The translations under genes were made by a program, and so were the position numbers. A DNA stretch of 64,000 bases, taken from Escherichia fergusonii ATCC 35469. Lineage in GTDB: Bacteria > Pseudomonadota > Gammaproteobacteria > Enterobacterales > Enterobacteriaceae. Below are positions 26,798-35,221 of the stretch, one piece after another. The stretch is from NCBI RefSeq assembly GCF_000026225.1, contig NC_011740.1, positions 1,426,001 to 1,490,000 of the forward strand. The letters run 5' to 3'. The stretch's first letter is position 1; each line of letters starts with the position of its first letter. Under the pieces are notes generated by a model that saw only the letters and a list, made by a program, of their open reading frames with translations, was not told the DNA's origin and made no database searches.

Positions 26798-28978
26798 TTA
26801 GTCCTCGTTAACTACCTTTTGCTGTGCTGCTTTTTTGGCTTGCGCCCGCGCGATAGCTGCAGCGATTGCAGCTTTACGTGGATCAACCACTTCTTCGCCG
26901 TTTGCTGCTGTGGTATTGCGCGGTTCAACCGTTTCGTTATCACTTGTATTAGCGGCGGCTTGCTGTTGCTGTTTACGTGCTTTGGCACGGGCGATAGCTG
27001 CTTCAACCGCGGCTTTGCGTGGATCAACCGTTTCGTTATCACTGGTATTAGCAGCAGCTTGTTGTTCTTGTTTGCGAGCTTTGGCACGGGCGATAGCTGC
27101 CTCAACCGCGGCTTTGCGTGGATCGACCGTTTCGTTAGCACTGGTATTAGCAGAGGCTTGCTGTTGCTGTTTACGTGCTTTGGCACGGGCGATAGCTGCT
27201 TCAACAGCGGCTTTGCGTGGATCGACCGTTTCGTTAGCACTGGTATCAGTGACAGCTTGTTGTTCCTGCTTACGTGCTTTAGCTCGGGCAATAGCAGCCT
27301 CAACAGCGGCTTTACGCGGATCGGCTGTTGATGGTGATTCATCGGCTTGTAGAATTTGCGCCTGCTTTGCTCTGGCCTGCGCTTTACGTGCTTCTCGTGC
27401 TGCGATAATAGCGCTGTTATCCGGACGTTCACCCGCTTTAATGATAATCGGTTGTGTCGCTTGCGTTTGTTTCTCTTTCACTCTGGCAAGAGCTGCCGCA
27501 ATGGCGTCTTTATCTTTCTCTGCAGGTTGAACTGCTGCTTTTTTATGCCGTTCAAGACGCGCAGCTTTTTCACGCTCCAGACGTGCCTGCCTTGCTTCGA
27601 ATCGTGCTTTGGCTTCAGCTGCACGTCGTTCTTCCTGGCGAATTGCGGCAATCTCTGCCTTTTCCTGACGAAAATATTGCACCAGCGGAATATTACTCGG
27701 ACAAACCCAGGCGCAGGCACCACATTCAATACAGTCGGCAATATTGTGCGCAGTGGCTTTATCGTGTTGCTGACCTTTGCTAAACCAATATAACTGTTGT
27801 GGCAGTAAATCTGCCGGACAGGCGTCGGCGCACGAGCTGCAACGAATACAACCTTGTTCTTCTTGCGGTTCGCCGAGTTCCGAAGCTGAAGGGGCTAACA
27901 GACAGTTGGTAATTTTGACAACAGGCACATCCAGCCAGGGAAGAGTAAAGCCCATTAATGGCCCGCCCATAATTACCATCTGGTCGGCTGAAGGGCAAAA
28001 TCCGGCATCGGTTAGCAGATGCTTTACAGGCGTTCCCAGCCGTGCCCATACATTACCCGGACGGCTGACGGCCTCACCAGTAAGTGTGACCACGCGTTCG
28101 GTGATCGGCTCTCCGTCAATGACGGCGCGTTTCACCGCGTAAGCCGTACCGACGTTTTGCATTAACACGCCAATATCTGAGGAACGACCGCCATGCGGCA
28201 CTTGTTTGCCCGTCAGAATATATGTCAACTGTTTGGCACCGCCAGAAGGATACTTGGTTGGGATTACCCGCAGCGATATGTCATGTGAATCAGCAAGAAC
28301 TGCACGCAGCATGGAAATAGCCTGCGGTTTATTATCTTCAATGCCGATCAACACTTCACGAGGCTGGAGGATATGCGCAAGAATGCGGATACCTTCCACA
28401 ACTTGTGCGGCACAATCCTGCATCAGACGATCATCAGCAGTGATATATGGCTCACATTCGGCGGCGTTAATAATCAGCGTTTCAATTTTATCGCCACCGC
28501 CTTGCAATTTAACGCCAGTCGGGAAGCCTGCACCGCCGAGACCCGCCACGCCAAATTGATGAATACGCGCAATTAACTCCTCGCGGCTGTGATTGCGATA
28601 ATCCAGCCAGCCATCACGTTCAATCCAGCGATCTTCGCCATCAGCATCAATAATCACGCTTAATTCAGCCAGCGCAGAAGGATGTGCCGTGGAGTGGGGG
28701 GCAATGGCGACCACGGTGCCGGAAGTCGGAGCATGTATGGGCAGCATTTTCCCGCGGCCACGCGTTAAAGGCTGACCACGTAAAACATGATCACCCACAC
28801 TCACGCACAATTCTCCCTCAGCACCTATATGTTGTTTTAGGGGCATAACAAAACGTTGCGCCAGCGGAACCTGGCGCAACGGTGTGCCGTTAGACTGGCT
28901 TTTCATTTCTGGTGGATGAATGCCACCATTAAAGTCCCAGATCTTATTTTTTTTAAAGGCAGAGAATAACTTAAGCAT
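26798..28978 (-). CDS. rsxC: SoxR-reducing complex Fe-S subunit RsxC with C-terminal repeats
   Basis: RnfC-type peripheral subunit that accepts electrons (NADH-type fold plus ferredoxin clusters). 726 aa against about 740 in K-12. A flavin/NAD-binding domain is at about 30-340. Two [4Fe-4S] sites are visible as [12 protein letters not shown] and [12 protein letters not shown] (about 375-430). From about 440 the protein is a charged Ala/Arg/Lys/Gln-rich tail containing four near-identical 33-residue repeats (26927-27322). It overlaps rsxB by 8 bp. Confidence 0.96.
26927..27322 (-). repeat. Four tandem 99-bp in-frame repeats in rsxC
   Basis: Four 99-bp units start at 27322, 27223, 27124 and 27025 on the minus strand. 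Each encodes [19 protein letters not shown] followed by (E/Q)QQA..(T/N)TS(A/D)NETV. A partial, diverged unit (EPRN.., then [18 protein letters not shown]) follows. Exact 99-bp spacing keeps the frame and makes copy number prone to slippage. Confidence 0.93.
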
Positions 28979-29549
28979 GGTGTTCCACTGGAATGATGCG
29001 AACAGGAATCGTGTTCAGATCCCACTTCCAACTGTCAGGCGTTTCAGCAACAGGCTGTAAAGAGATGCACTGCGTCGGACAAGGATCAACGCACAAATTG
29101 CAGCCAGTACAGAGGTCACTCATGACGGTATGCATTGCGCGGGTAGCACCGACGATGGCATCTACCGGGCAGGCCTGAATACATTTGGTGCAGCCAATGC
29201 AATTATTTTCGTCAATCACCGCCACCACTCGTGCTGGCGCGAGTTCCTGCTCTTCGCCATCAATAGGTTGCGGTTCGACATTTAACAATTCAGAAATTTT
29301 CAACATAACCGCTTCACCACCTGGCGCACAGCGGTTAATTTTTTCGCCATTGCAACTGATAGCTTCAGCATAAGGGCGACAGCCTGGATAACCGCACTGC
29401 CCACACTGGCTTTGCGGTAAAATTTCGTCGATTTTTTCAACGACCGGATCATCTTCCACTGCAAAACGGCGGGAGGCATAACCCAGAATGGCGCCAAACG
29501 CCAGGCCTAACAGGCTTATGGCGGCAACGGCAATCCAGATAGTATTCAT
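28971..29549 (-). CDS. rsxB: SoxR-reducing complex ferredoxin subunit RsxB
   Basis: 192 aa with an N-terminal membrane anchor (about 4-25). [10 protein letters not shown] cluster-binding segment follows. There are two ferredoxin-type [4Fe-4S] motifs, [15 protein letters not shown] and [12 protein letters not shown]. Its start shares one base with the rsxA stop, and it overlaps rsxC by 8 bp, suggesting translational coupling. Confidence 0.96.
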
Positions 29550-30130
29550 TACAACTTCACCAAACCACTGAAGCCCATAAAGGCCAGAGACATTAAACCA
29601 GCAGTAATCAGCGCAATGGCGTTACCGCGAAATGGTGCCGGAACGTTTGCAACGGCCAGACGTTCGCGAATAGCGGCGAACAATACCATAACCAGCGAAA
29701 AGCCCACCGCAGCAGAAAAACCGTACAACGCTGACTGCAGGAAATTGTGCCCGAGATTAATATTCAACAACGCCACACCCAGCACCGCGCAGTTAGTGGT
29801 GATAAGTGGGAGAAAAATCCCCAGCAAACGGTAAAGCACCGGGCTGGTTTTACGTACCACCATCTCAGTAAACTGCACCACCACAGCGATAACCAATATA
29901 AACGCCAGCGTGCGCAGATAAATCAGATTGAGCGGAATCAGAATCCAGGTATCGATGAGCCATGCGCAAATGGAGGCAAGCGTCATCACAAAGGTCGTTG
30001 CCAGTCCCATACCCATTGCCGTTTCCAGCTTTTTGGAAACGCCCATGAACGGACAAAGGCCAAGAAACTTCACCAGTACAAAGTTATTGACCAGTACAGT
30101 CCCGACAAACAGTAGCAAGTAATCAGTCAT
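29549..30130 (-). CDS. rsxA: SoxR-reducing complex membrane subunit RsxA
   Basis: RnfA/NqrE-type integral membrane protein with six helices. 193 aa. It starts MTDYLLLFVGTVLVNNFVL and contains VKFLGLCPFMGVSKK. First gene of rsxABCDGE-nth. Confidence 0.96.
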   Translation of the reverse strand: MTDYLLLFVGTVLVNNFVLVKFLGLCPFMGVSKKLETAMGMGLATTFVMTLASICAWLIDTWILIPLNLIYLRTLAFILVIAVVVQFTEMVVRKTSPVLYRLLGIFLPLITTNCAVLGVALLNINLGHNFLQSALYGFSAAVGFSLVMVLFAAIRERLAVANVPAPFRGNAIALITAGLMSLAFMGFSGLVKL

Positions 30131-30206
30131 TTTTCGGCCTGAAATAAAAAAGCCGCCTATTATCCGTTAATCCACATCAGGCGACAACAGGTTAACTGTA
30201 AGGTTA

Positions 30207-30647
30207 TTACGGGTTCACAAACGTTGCTGTAACACGAGCCGAGCGTTTGAAATAGGGGACGAATAAAGCCGTCGCAAGTAGTGAAAACAGTAACTGACGT
30301 ACAACCAAAGAGTCAGCAGCTGGTGAAAAGGCAAATGCTTTTACAGCCAACAGCACAGAGATAAGCAGCCAGATAATATAGTGTTTTGGTACACATCGAC
30401 GGCGTTTAAAGAAAGCGATTGTCAACCACAATGTGTAATACCACATGCCAATGGCGGTAATAAAGGAGGCGGCCCATAACGCCAGACTGGTTGAGCCTTG
30501 TTCGCCCAGCATTTTCAACGTTTGCGGTGACGCCAAAGCCATTGCGTAAAGCATCATAGCCAGTGAAACACTCAGCAATGCCACTAAGAGCCAGGCTAAT
30601 GGTGCAAGCAACCAGCCGCCGATACGTTGTGCCGGTGTTGAGGTCAT
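30207..30647 (-). CDS. ydgK: Inner-membrane protein YdgK (DUF2569)
   Basis: 146 aa with about four hydrophobic segments, belonging to the DUF2569 membrane family of unknown function. It is slightly longer than the K-12 protein (about 136 aa). It lies between cnu and rsxA on the same strand, and could be co-transcribed with rsx (inference). Confidence 0.88.
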   Translation of the reverse strand: MTSTPAQRIGGWLLAPLAWLLVALLSVSLAMMLYAMALASPQTLKMLGEQGSTSLALWAASFITAIGMWYYTLWLTIAFFKRRRCVPKHYIIWLLISVLLAVKAFAFSPAADSLVVRQLLFSLLATALFVPYFKRSARVTATFVNP

Positions 30648-30738
30648 AATTTCTCCGGATGTGCTAAAGCTAACAGGCGTACCAAATCATTTGAGCCGAT
30701 TATTATATCGCTTTCAATGATGATCGCTACTTTCTTTA

Positions 30739-30954
30739 TTATTGCACGTAGTGCCAGACGGATTGCGGCACTTTGCCGATATCGTACAGACGACCACCAG
30801 AGACCAGTTCTGCACGACGATGGTCAGCAGCACGGTACATATTGATTATTTCATGATCATCGGTAAGGGTATAATTAAGATGGTCAAACAGTTTTTCAAG
30901 ACTTTCAAGCGAACTGATTTTACGAAATTTTAATAAATAGTCCTGTACAGTCAT
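30739..30954 (-). CDS. cnu: OriC-binding nucleoid-associated protein Cnu (YdgT)
   Basis: 71-aa Hha/YmoA-family protein that binds H-NS/StpA and an oriC site. The ATG at 30954 (MTVQDYLLKFRK) gives the known length; an in-frame extension upstream is not conserved. The family core YRAADHRRAELV and the end WHYVQ are intact. Confidence 0.95.
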   Translation of the reverse strand: MTVQDYLLKFRKISSLESLEKLFDHLNYTLTDDHEIINMYRAADHRRAELVSGGRLYDIGKVPQSVWHYVQ

Positions 30955-31061
30955 AGAAGGTTCCATATTAAAATTAATACTAAAGAGGTAGGATTGACTC
31001 CGGGAACGGCAAAATAACCACAAAAATTATTCAACAGCCAGCAATGAAATAGGTAGCGATA

Positions 31062-31163
31062 ATGAAAAAATACTCGACAAAATCGAACAAAGAATATCCT
31101 GCATACCCGTTACTGACAATCATTAAAGACGTAGTGATAAATATTATTATCCGAATTCAGTGA
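31062..31163 (+). CDS. Candidate 33-aa small ORF between cnu and blr
   Basis: ATG-initiated frame MKKYSTKSNKEYPAYP, then a hydrophobic tail rich in Ile/Val (LLTIIKDVVINIIIRIQ). A weak AGGTAG sequence is 5 bp upstream. I do not recognise it. It runs opposite to cnu and blr in a 270-bp gap and could be chance. Confidence 0.2.
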   Translation: MKKYSTKSNKEYPAYPLLTIIKDVVINIIIRIQ

Positions 31164-31226
31164 CACATTCTGTTGCATATTGTACAACCGGCTGCGAGCC
31201 AGGCGAAAGAAATCTCGTGGTCACCT

Positions 31227-31352
31227 TTATTTCTTTTGTACCGCTGTTGTTTGCTCAGGTGGTTGATAGTTATCAATATGACTGGCTACGCCTAACAGAA
31301 TGACAGAAATCACTAATACAACCCAACCGGTTAATTCAATTAAACGATTCAT
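31227..31352 (-). CDS. blr: Beta-lactam resistance small membrane protein Blr
   Basis: 41-aa inner-membrane protein of the divisome; in E. coli it affects cell-wall antibiotic tolerance. It starts MNRLIELTGWVVLVISVILL, has one transmembrane helix (about 8-25), and ends NYQPPEQTTAVQKK. The length is identical to K-12 Blr. It is divergent from ydgJ. Confidence 0.93.
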   Translation of the reverse strand: MNRLIELTGWVVLVISVILLGVASHIDNYQPPEQTTAVQKK

Positions 31353-31587
31353 CGCGGATTACTTCGACTAAGATTTTCAATATACAGGGTACGAATATTA
31401 CTGAGCAATGGGCTTATCAGCAAGTTGGTGCATGTTGATTTTAGCGGTTTTTTCATCTGAAACAGGCACTTTGTAATATTTCATTGACTTAAGTTAAACC
31501 TTATTCACTGGTGACACCGCGAGTAATCTGTTGTGGCAGTTGGTGAGATGGTGTAAATAACTACGTTTCGCACAAAGAGGTCAGAAG

Positions 31588-32628
31588 ATGAGCGACAGAA
31601 TCAGGGTAGGATTAATCGGTTATGGCTATGCCAGTAAAACGTTCCATGCCCCTTTGATTGCAGGTACTCCAGGTCTGGAACTGGCAGCGGTATCAAGTAG
31701 TGATGAAGCAAAAGTTAAGGTGGACTGGCCGACAGTTACTGTTGTTTCAGAACCGAAACATCTGTTTAACGATCCTCATCTTGATTTAATTGTAATCCCG
31801 ACGCCAAACGATACCCATTTCCCTCTGGCGAAAGCTGCGCTGGAAGCGGGTAAACACGTGATTGTTGATAAGCCATTCACCGTGACACTGTCACAAGCTC
31901 GCGAGCTGGATTCCCTGGCGCGCAGCCTTGGAAGGGTACTTTCGGTCTTTCATAACCGTCGATGGGATAGTGATTTCCTGACGTTGAAAGCGTTATTGGC
32001 CGAAGGCACACTGGGTGAAGTGGCTTATTTTGAATCTCACTTTGACCGTTTCCGCCCGCAAGTTCGTGATCGCTGGCGTGAGCAAGGCGGTCCGGGGAGC
32101 GGTATCTGGTACGATTTAGGGCCACATTTACTGGATCAGGCAATTAATCTGTTTGGTCTGCCTGTCAGTCTGACGGTTGACCTTGCGCAACTGCGCCCTG
32201 GTGCGCAATCCACCGATTATTTTCATGCCATTTTGTCGTATCCACAGCGGCGAGTGATTCTCCACGGCACTATGCTGGCAGCGGCAGAATCCGCCCGTTA
32301 TATCGTTCACGGTTCCCGTGGTAGTTATGTGAAATATGGACTTGACCCTCAGGAAGAGAGATTGAAAAACGGCGAACGACTGCCACAGGAAGACTGGGGC
32401 TATGATATGCGTGACGGTGTGCTGACACGCGTCGAAGGTGATGCACGGGTAGAAGAGACGTTGCTGACAATCCCCGGCAATTATCCGGCGTATTATGCTG
32501 CTATTCGTGATGCGCTAAAAGGTGAAGGGGAAAATCCAGTACCGGCCAGTCAGGCGATCCAAATTATGGAGTTGATCGAGCTGGGCATTGAATCAGCGAA
32601 GCATCGGGCGACACTTTCTCTGGCATAA
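31588..32628 (+). CDS. ydgJ: Gfo/Idh/MocA-family oxidoreductase YdgJ
   Basis: Predicted NAD(P)-dependent dehydrogenase of sugar-like substrates. 346 aa. The Rossmann motif VGLIGYGYASKTFH is at residues 8-21 and the EKP-type motif is VDKPFTVT. The C-terminal domain contains WYDLGPHLLDQ. Substrate unknown. A bidirectional terminator separates it from add. Confidence 0.94.
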   Translation: MSDRIRVGLIGYGYASKTFHAPLIAGTPGLELAAVSSSDEAKVKVDWPTVTVVSEPKHLFNDPHLDLIVIPTPNDTHFPLAKAALEAGKHVIVDKPFTVTLSQARELDSLARSLGRVLSVFHNRRWDSDFLTLKALLAEGTLGEVAYFESHFDRFRPQVRDRWREQGGPGSGIWYDLGPHLLDQAINLFGLPVSLTVDLAQLRPGAQSTDYFHAILSYPQRRVILHGTMLAAAESARYIVHGSRGSYVKYGLDPQEERLKNGERLPQEDWGYDMRDGVLTRVEGDARVEETLLTIPGNYPAYYAAIRDALKGEGENPVPASQAIQIMELIELGIESAKHRATLSLA

Positions 32629-32638
32629 TCTTAAACGA

Positions 32639-32664
32639 ACAGACCGGCAACAAAGCCGGTCTGT
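32639..32664. terminator. Bidirectional terminator between ydgJ and add
   Basis: A 10-bp stem ACAGACCGGC / GCCGGTCTGT with an AACAAA loop between convergent genes. T-rich stretches are poor on both sides. Confidence 0.75.
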
Positions 32665-32673
32665 AACATGTGG

Positions 32674-33678
32674 TTATTGTCCTGCAGCGACTTTCGCACG
32701 CAGGGCTTTTTTCTCTGCATCGCTCAGGAAAGCGATTTCCAGACCGTTTATTTGCGCCTGGCGAATCTGCTCGCGGGATAACCCGGCTGCAGGCGCTGCT
32801 ATATTATATTCATGAATAATATCAACCCCCTGAACGCCGGGATCATCCGTATTCAGGCTGGCAAGAATACCGTGTTCAAGAAAAGTTTTAAGAGGATGCA
32901 CACTCAGAGAAGAGACGGTGCTGGTCTGAATATTTGATGTCAGACAGGACTCAATTCCGATCCGCTGTTCCGCCAGAAAATCCATCAGCGCCCGATCCTC
33001 AATGGCTTTAACGCCGTGACCAATACGTTCGGCACCCAGTTCACGGATCGCCTGCCAAATACTTTCGGCTCCAGCAGCTTCACCAGCATGAACAGTAATA
33101 CGCCAGCCAGCGTCGCGGGCACGGTTAAAATGAGAGAGGAACAGACTACCAGGGAAGCCAAGTTCGTCACCGGCTAAATCCAGCGCAGTAATGTGATCCC
33201 GATGGGCTAAAAGCGCTTCAAGTTCCTGCAGACAAGCAGCTTCACCAAAAGTACGGCTCATTATGCCAATCAGGCGAGCTTCGACACCAAAAGTTTTACA
33301 CCCTTCCTGAACACCAGCAATGACCGCTTCCACCACCCCGGCAACGGGCAACTGGTGAGTCATAGCCATATAGCCAGGGGAAAAACGCAGCTCTACATAA
33401 TGCAGACCATTACGGGCAGCATCTTCAATATTCTCAAAAGCAACGCGGCGAACAGAATCCAGCGATGCCAGGACTTTTACCCCCCAATCCAGCTTGCTTA
33501 AAAAGCTCACCAGATCCGGTTCAGTGCTGGTGACCTGGACATGGGGGATAAGCGCCTCAAGAGAATCAGCAGGCAGCACAATATTGTGTTGACGACCAAG
33601 TTCAAGAATGGTTTGTGGGCGAATGTTACCGTCGAGGTGGCGATGGATATCAGTTAATGGCAGAGAAGTATCAATCAT
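32674..33678 (-). CDS. add: Adenosine deaminase
   Basis: Deaminates (deoxy)adenosine to (deoxy)inosine for purine salvage. 334 aa from ATG 33678 (MIDTSLPLTDIHRHLDG); an alternative ATG lies 12 bp upstream. The Zn-binding HRH motif is near residue 12, the HAGEA motif holds the catalytic His/Glu region, and NTDDPG holds the Zn Asp. Confidence 0.96.
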   Translation of the reverse strand: MIDTSLPLTDIHRHLDGNIRPQTILELGRQHNIVLPADSLEALIPHVQVTSTEPDLVSFLSKLDWGVKVLASLDSVRRVAFENIEDAARNGLHYVELRFSPGYMAMTHQLPVAGVVEAVIAGVQEGCKTFGVEARLIGIMSRTFGEAACLQELEALLAHRDHITALDLAGDELGFPGSLFLSHFNRARDAGWRITVHAGEAAGAESIWQAIRELGAERIGHGVKAIEDRALMDFLAEQRIGIESCLTSNIQTSTVSSLSVHPLKTFLEHGILASLNTDDPGVQGVDIIHEYNIAAPAAGLSREQIRQAQINGLEIAFLSDAEKKALRAKVAAGQ

Positions 33679-33783
33679 AATTGCACTCATTATTTTGAAT
33701 ATAAAAGTGCGCGCCATTATAAAAACAAATCTTCGGAAAAATCTACGTTGCGCAATAAATATATCTATTGCGCAACACATTAA

Positions 33784-34956
33784 TCACCGCAGTGACAATA
33801 TTGCCTTAATTAATCCCTGCACCCCTTTTTCCAGTTTAGCGCGCGGGCATCCAACATTAAGGCGGATAAAGCCGCGTCCTTCTTCACCATAGGTAAAGCC
33901 AGGCATAATGGCGATTTTTTGCTGATGAATGAGTCTGTCCTGCAATAGTGCATCATTAATATTTAACGGACGTAAATCTATCCATGCCAGATAGGTGGAG
34001 TGGGGAGTTTGCCAGTTGAGTTCCGGGAATGTGCCGTTAAGTTCTTCGGCGACATAATCCAGATTAGCATTGAGATACTGACGTAAGGCATCAAGCCATG
34101 GTGCACCGTGTTGATAAGCGGCGATATGTGCCGTGAGTGCCAGTACTGCCGGGGAAGAAAGTCCATCACGACTTTTCAGTGCTGTCAAATAAGCTTCGCG
34201 GCACTGACGGCTTTCAATAATTCCATAAGCTCCGGTTAACGCGGGAATATTGAAACTTTTCGAACCTGAAGTCAGCAAAGCCCAGTCTCCGCGAGCAACA
34301 TAACTCCATGGAATATGTTGATGCGCACTCCACACCATATCCATGTGAATTTCATCAGAAATTACGCGTACACCGTGGCGCTGACAGAGCTCAGCCATGG
34401 TCTGTAATTCATCAAGCGTCCACACTTTTCCTGTCGGGTTTTGTGGACTGCATAGCAGCATAACCTTACATTCCGGACGGGCCAGTTCACGTTCCAGTTG
34501 CTGCATATCGCAGTACCAGCCATCAGCCTGTTTTTCCAGCGAGATGGGCAGAACGGTGCGCTGATTACCTTCAATCGCTTTATAAAAAGCATCATATGCC
34601 GGGGTATGAATCAGCACGCCATCGCCTGGCGCCGACCACTGGCGAATCAGTTCTGCAACCATATAGATAACAGAAGGTCCGTAAACTATCGATTGCGGAT
34701 CAAGAGTCGTGTCATGGCGAGTCGCAAACCAGTGGGTAATGGCAGAGAGAAAATCATCGTTATTCCAGCGACTGTAGCCGAGGACACCATGCATCAGGCG
34801 CTGATTCAGTGCCTCAATGATGCAGGGAGCTGTCGCAAAATCCATATCAGAAATGGTGAATGGCAGCAGGTCTGCACTACCAAAACGATCCGCGATATAG
34901 TCCCATTGCGTACACCAGGTCCCACGTCTGTCAATTTCCTTTGAAAAATCAAACAT
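33784..34956 (-). CDS. malY: Bifunctional cystathionine beta-lyase / maltose regulon modulator MalY
   Basis: PLP-dependent C-S lyase that also binds and inhibits MalT. 390 aa, full length. The PLP Lys is in TSGSKSFNIPAL and the substrate-region Asp/Tyr in VISDEIHMDMV. In K-12 it is the second gene of malXY controlled by MalI. Here malX survives only as a 3' relic directly upstream and malI is absent, so its promoter and control must differ. The ribosome site AAGGA is intact. Confidence 0.95.
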   Translation of the reverse strand: MFDFSKEIDRRGTWCTQWDYIADRFGSADLLPFTISDMDFATAPCIIEALNQRLMHGVLGYSRWNNDDFLSAITHWFATRHDTTLDPQSIVYGPSVIYMVAELIRQWSAPGDGVLIHTPAYDAFYKAIEGNQRTVLPISLEKQADGWYCDMQQLERELARPECKVMLLCSPQNPTGKVWTLDELQTMAELCQRHGVRVISDEIHMDMVWSAHQHIPWSYVARGDWALLTSGSKSFNIPALTGAYGIIESRQCREAYLTALKSRDGLSSPAVLALTAHIAAYQHGAPWLDALRQYLNANLDYVAEELNGTFPELNWQTPHSTYLAWIDLRPLNINDALLQDRLIHQQKIAIMPGFTYGEEGRGFIRLNVGCPRAKLEKGVQGLIKAILSLR

Positions 34957-34965
34957 ATGATGTCC

Positions 34966-35133
34966 TTAAGCTTGAGTTGTATTCATTAAACCCACGATCT
35001 CATCTTTGACTGACGGTACATGGGTAATCACGACCTGAAGAAGTTGCTGATTAAACTGCACTCTACTGCTGGCGCGATAGTCTTTTAGTGCCGGAATATT
35101 CAGAAGTGACGCATTTATCACTGACCAGGGCAG
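34966..35133 (-). pseudogene. malX: malX 3' relic (C-terminal IIB end of the PTS permease)
   Basis: An open stretch of 55 codons ends at a TAA 9 bp before malY. It reads ..SLLNIPALKDYRASSRVQF.. NQQLLQVVI.. SVKDEIVGLMNTTQA. This closely matches the end of K-12 MalX as I remember it (ALKDNRAIGVVQLNQ.., SVKDEMAGLMHTVQA). An in-frame TGA (35134-35136) precedes it and no start is present. The rest of malX (over 470 codons) is gone, and ydgA ends less than 90 bp upstream. Confidence 0.85.
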
Positions 35134-35190
35134 TCAGAATATTGTCAGCGTTTGTTTGATTACCGGGAGAAAGCGGGGATTCGATAGAAC

Positions 35191-35211
35191 GCCGGAGTGA
35201 AATTCTCCGGC
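35191..35211 (-). terminator. Hairpin after ydgA
   Basis: Stem GCCGGAG(A) / (T)CTCCGGC read on the minus strand as GCCGGAGAATTTCACTCCGGC minus its last base, followed by TTCTATC. It sits 11 bp beyond the ydgA stop, before the malX relic. Confidence 0.65.
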
Positions 35212-35221
35212 GCTGTTACCT

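Noticed and set aside
26927..27322. Possible CRISPR array
   Set aside because: Repeats are contiguous 99-bp coding units without spacers; they belong to rsxC.
26750..27530. Long open frames antisense to the rsxC repeats (193-231 codons)
   Set aside because: They exist because each 99-bp repeat is open in several frames; rsxC on the other strand has clear Fe-S motifs and operon context.
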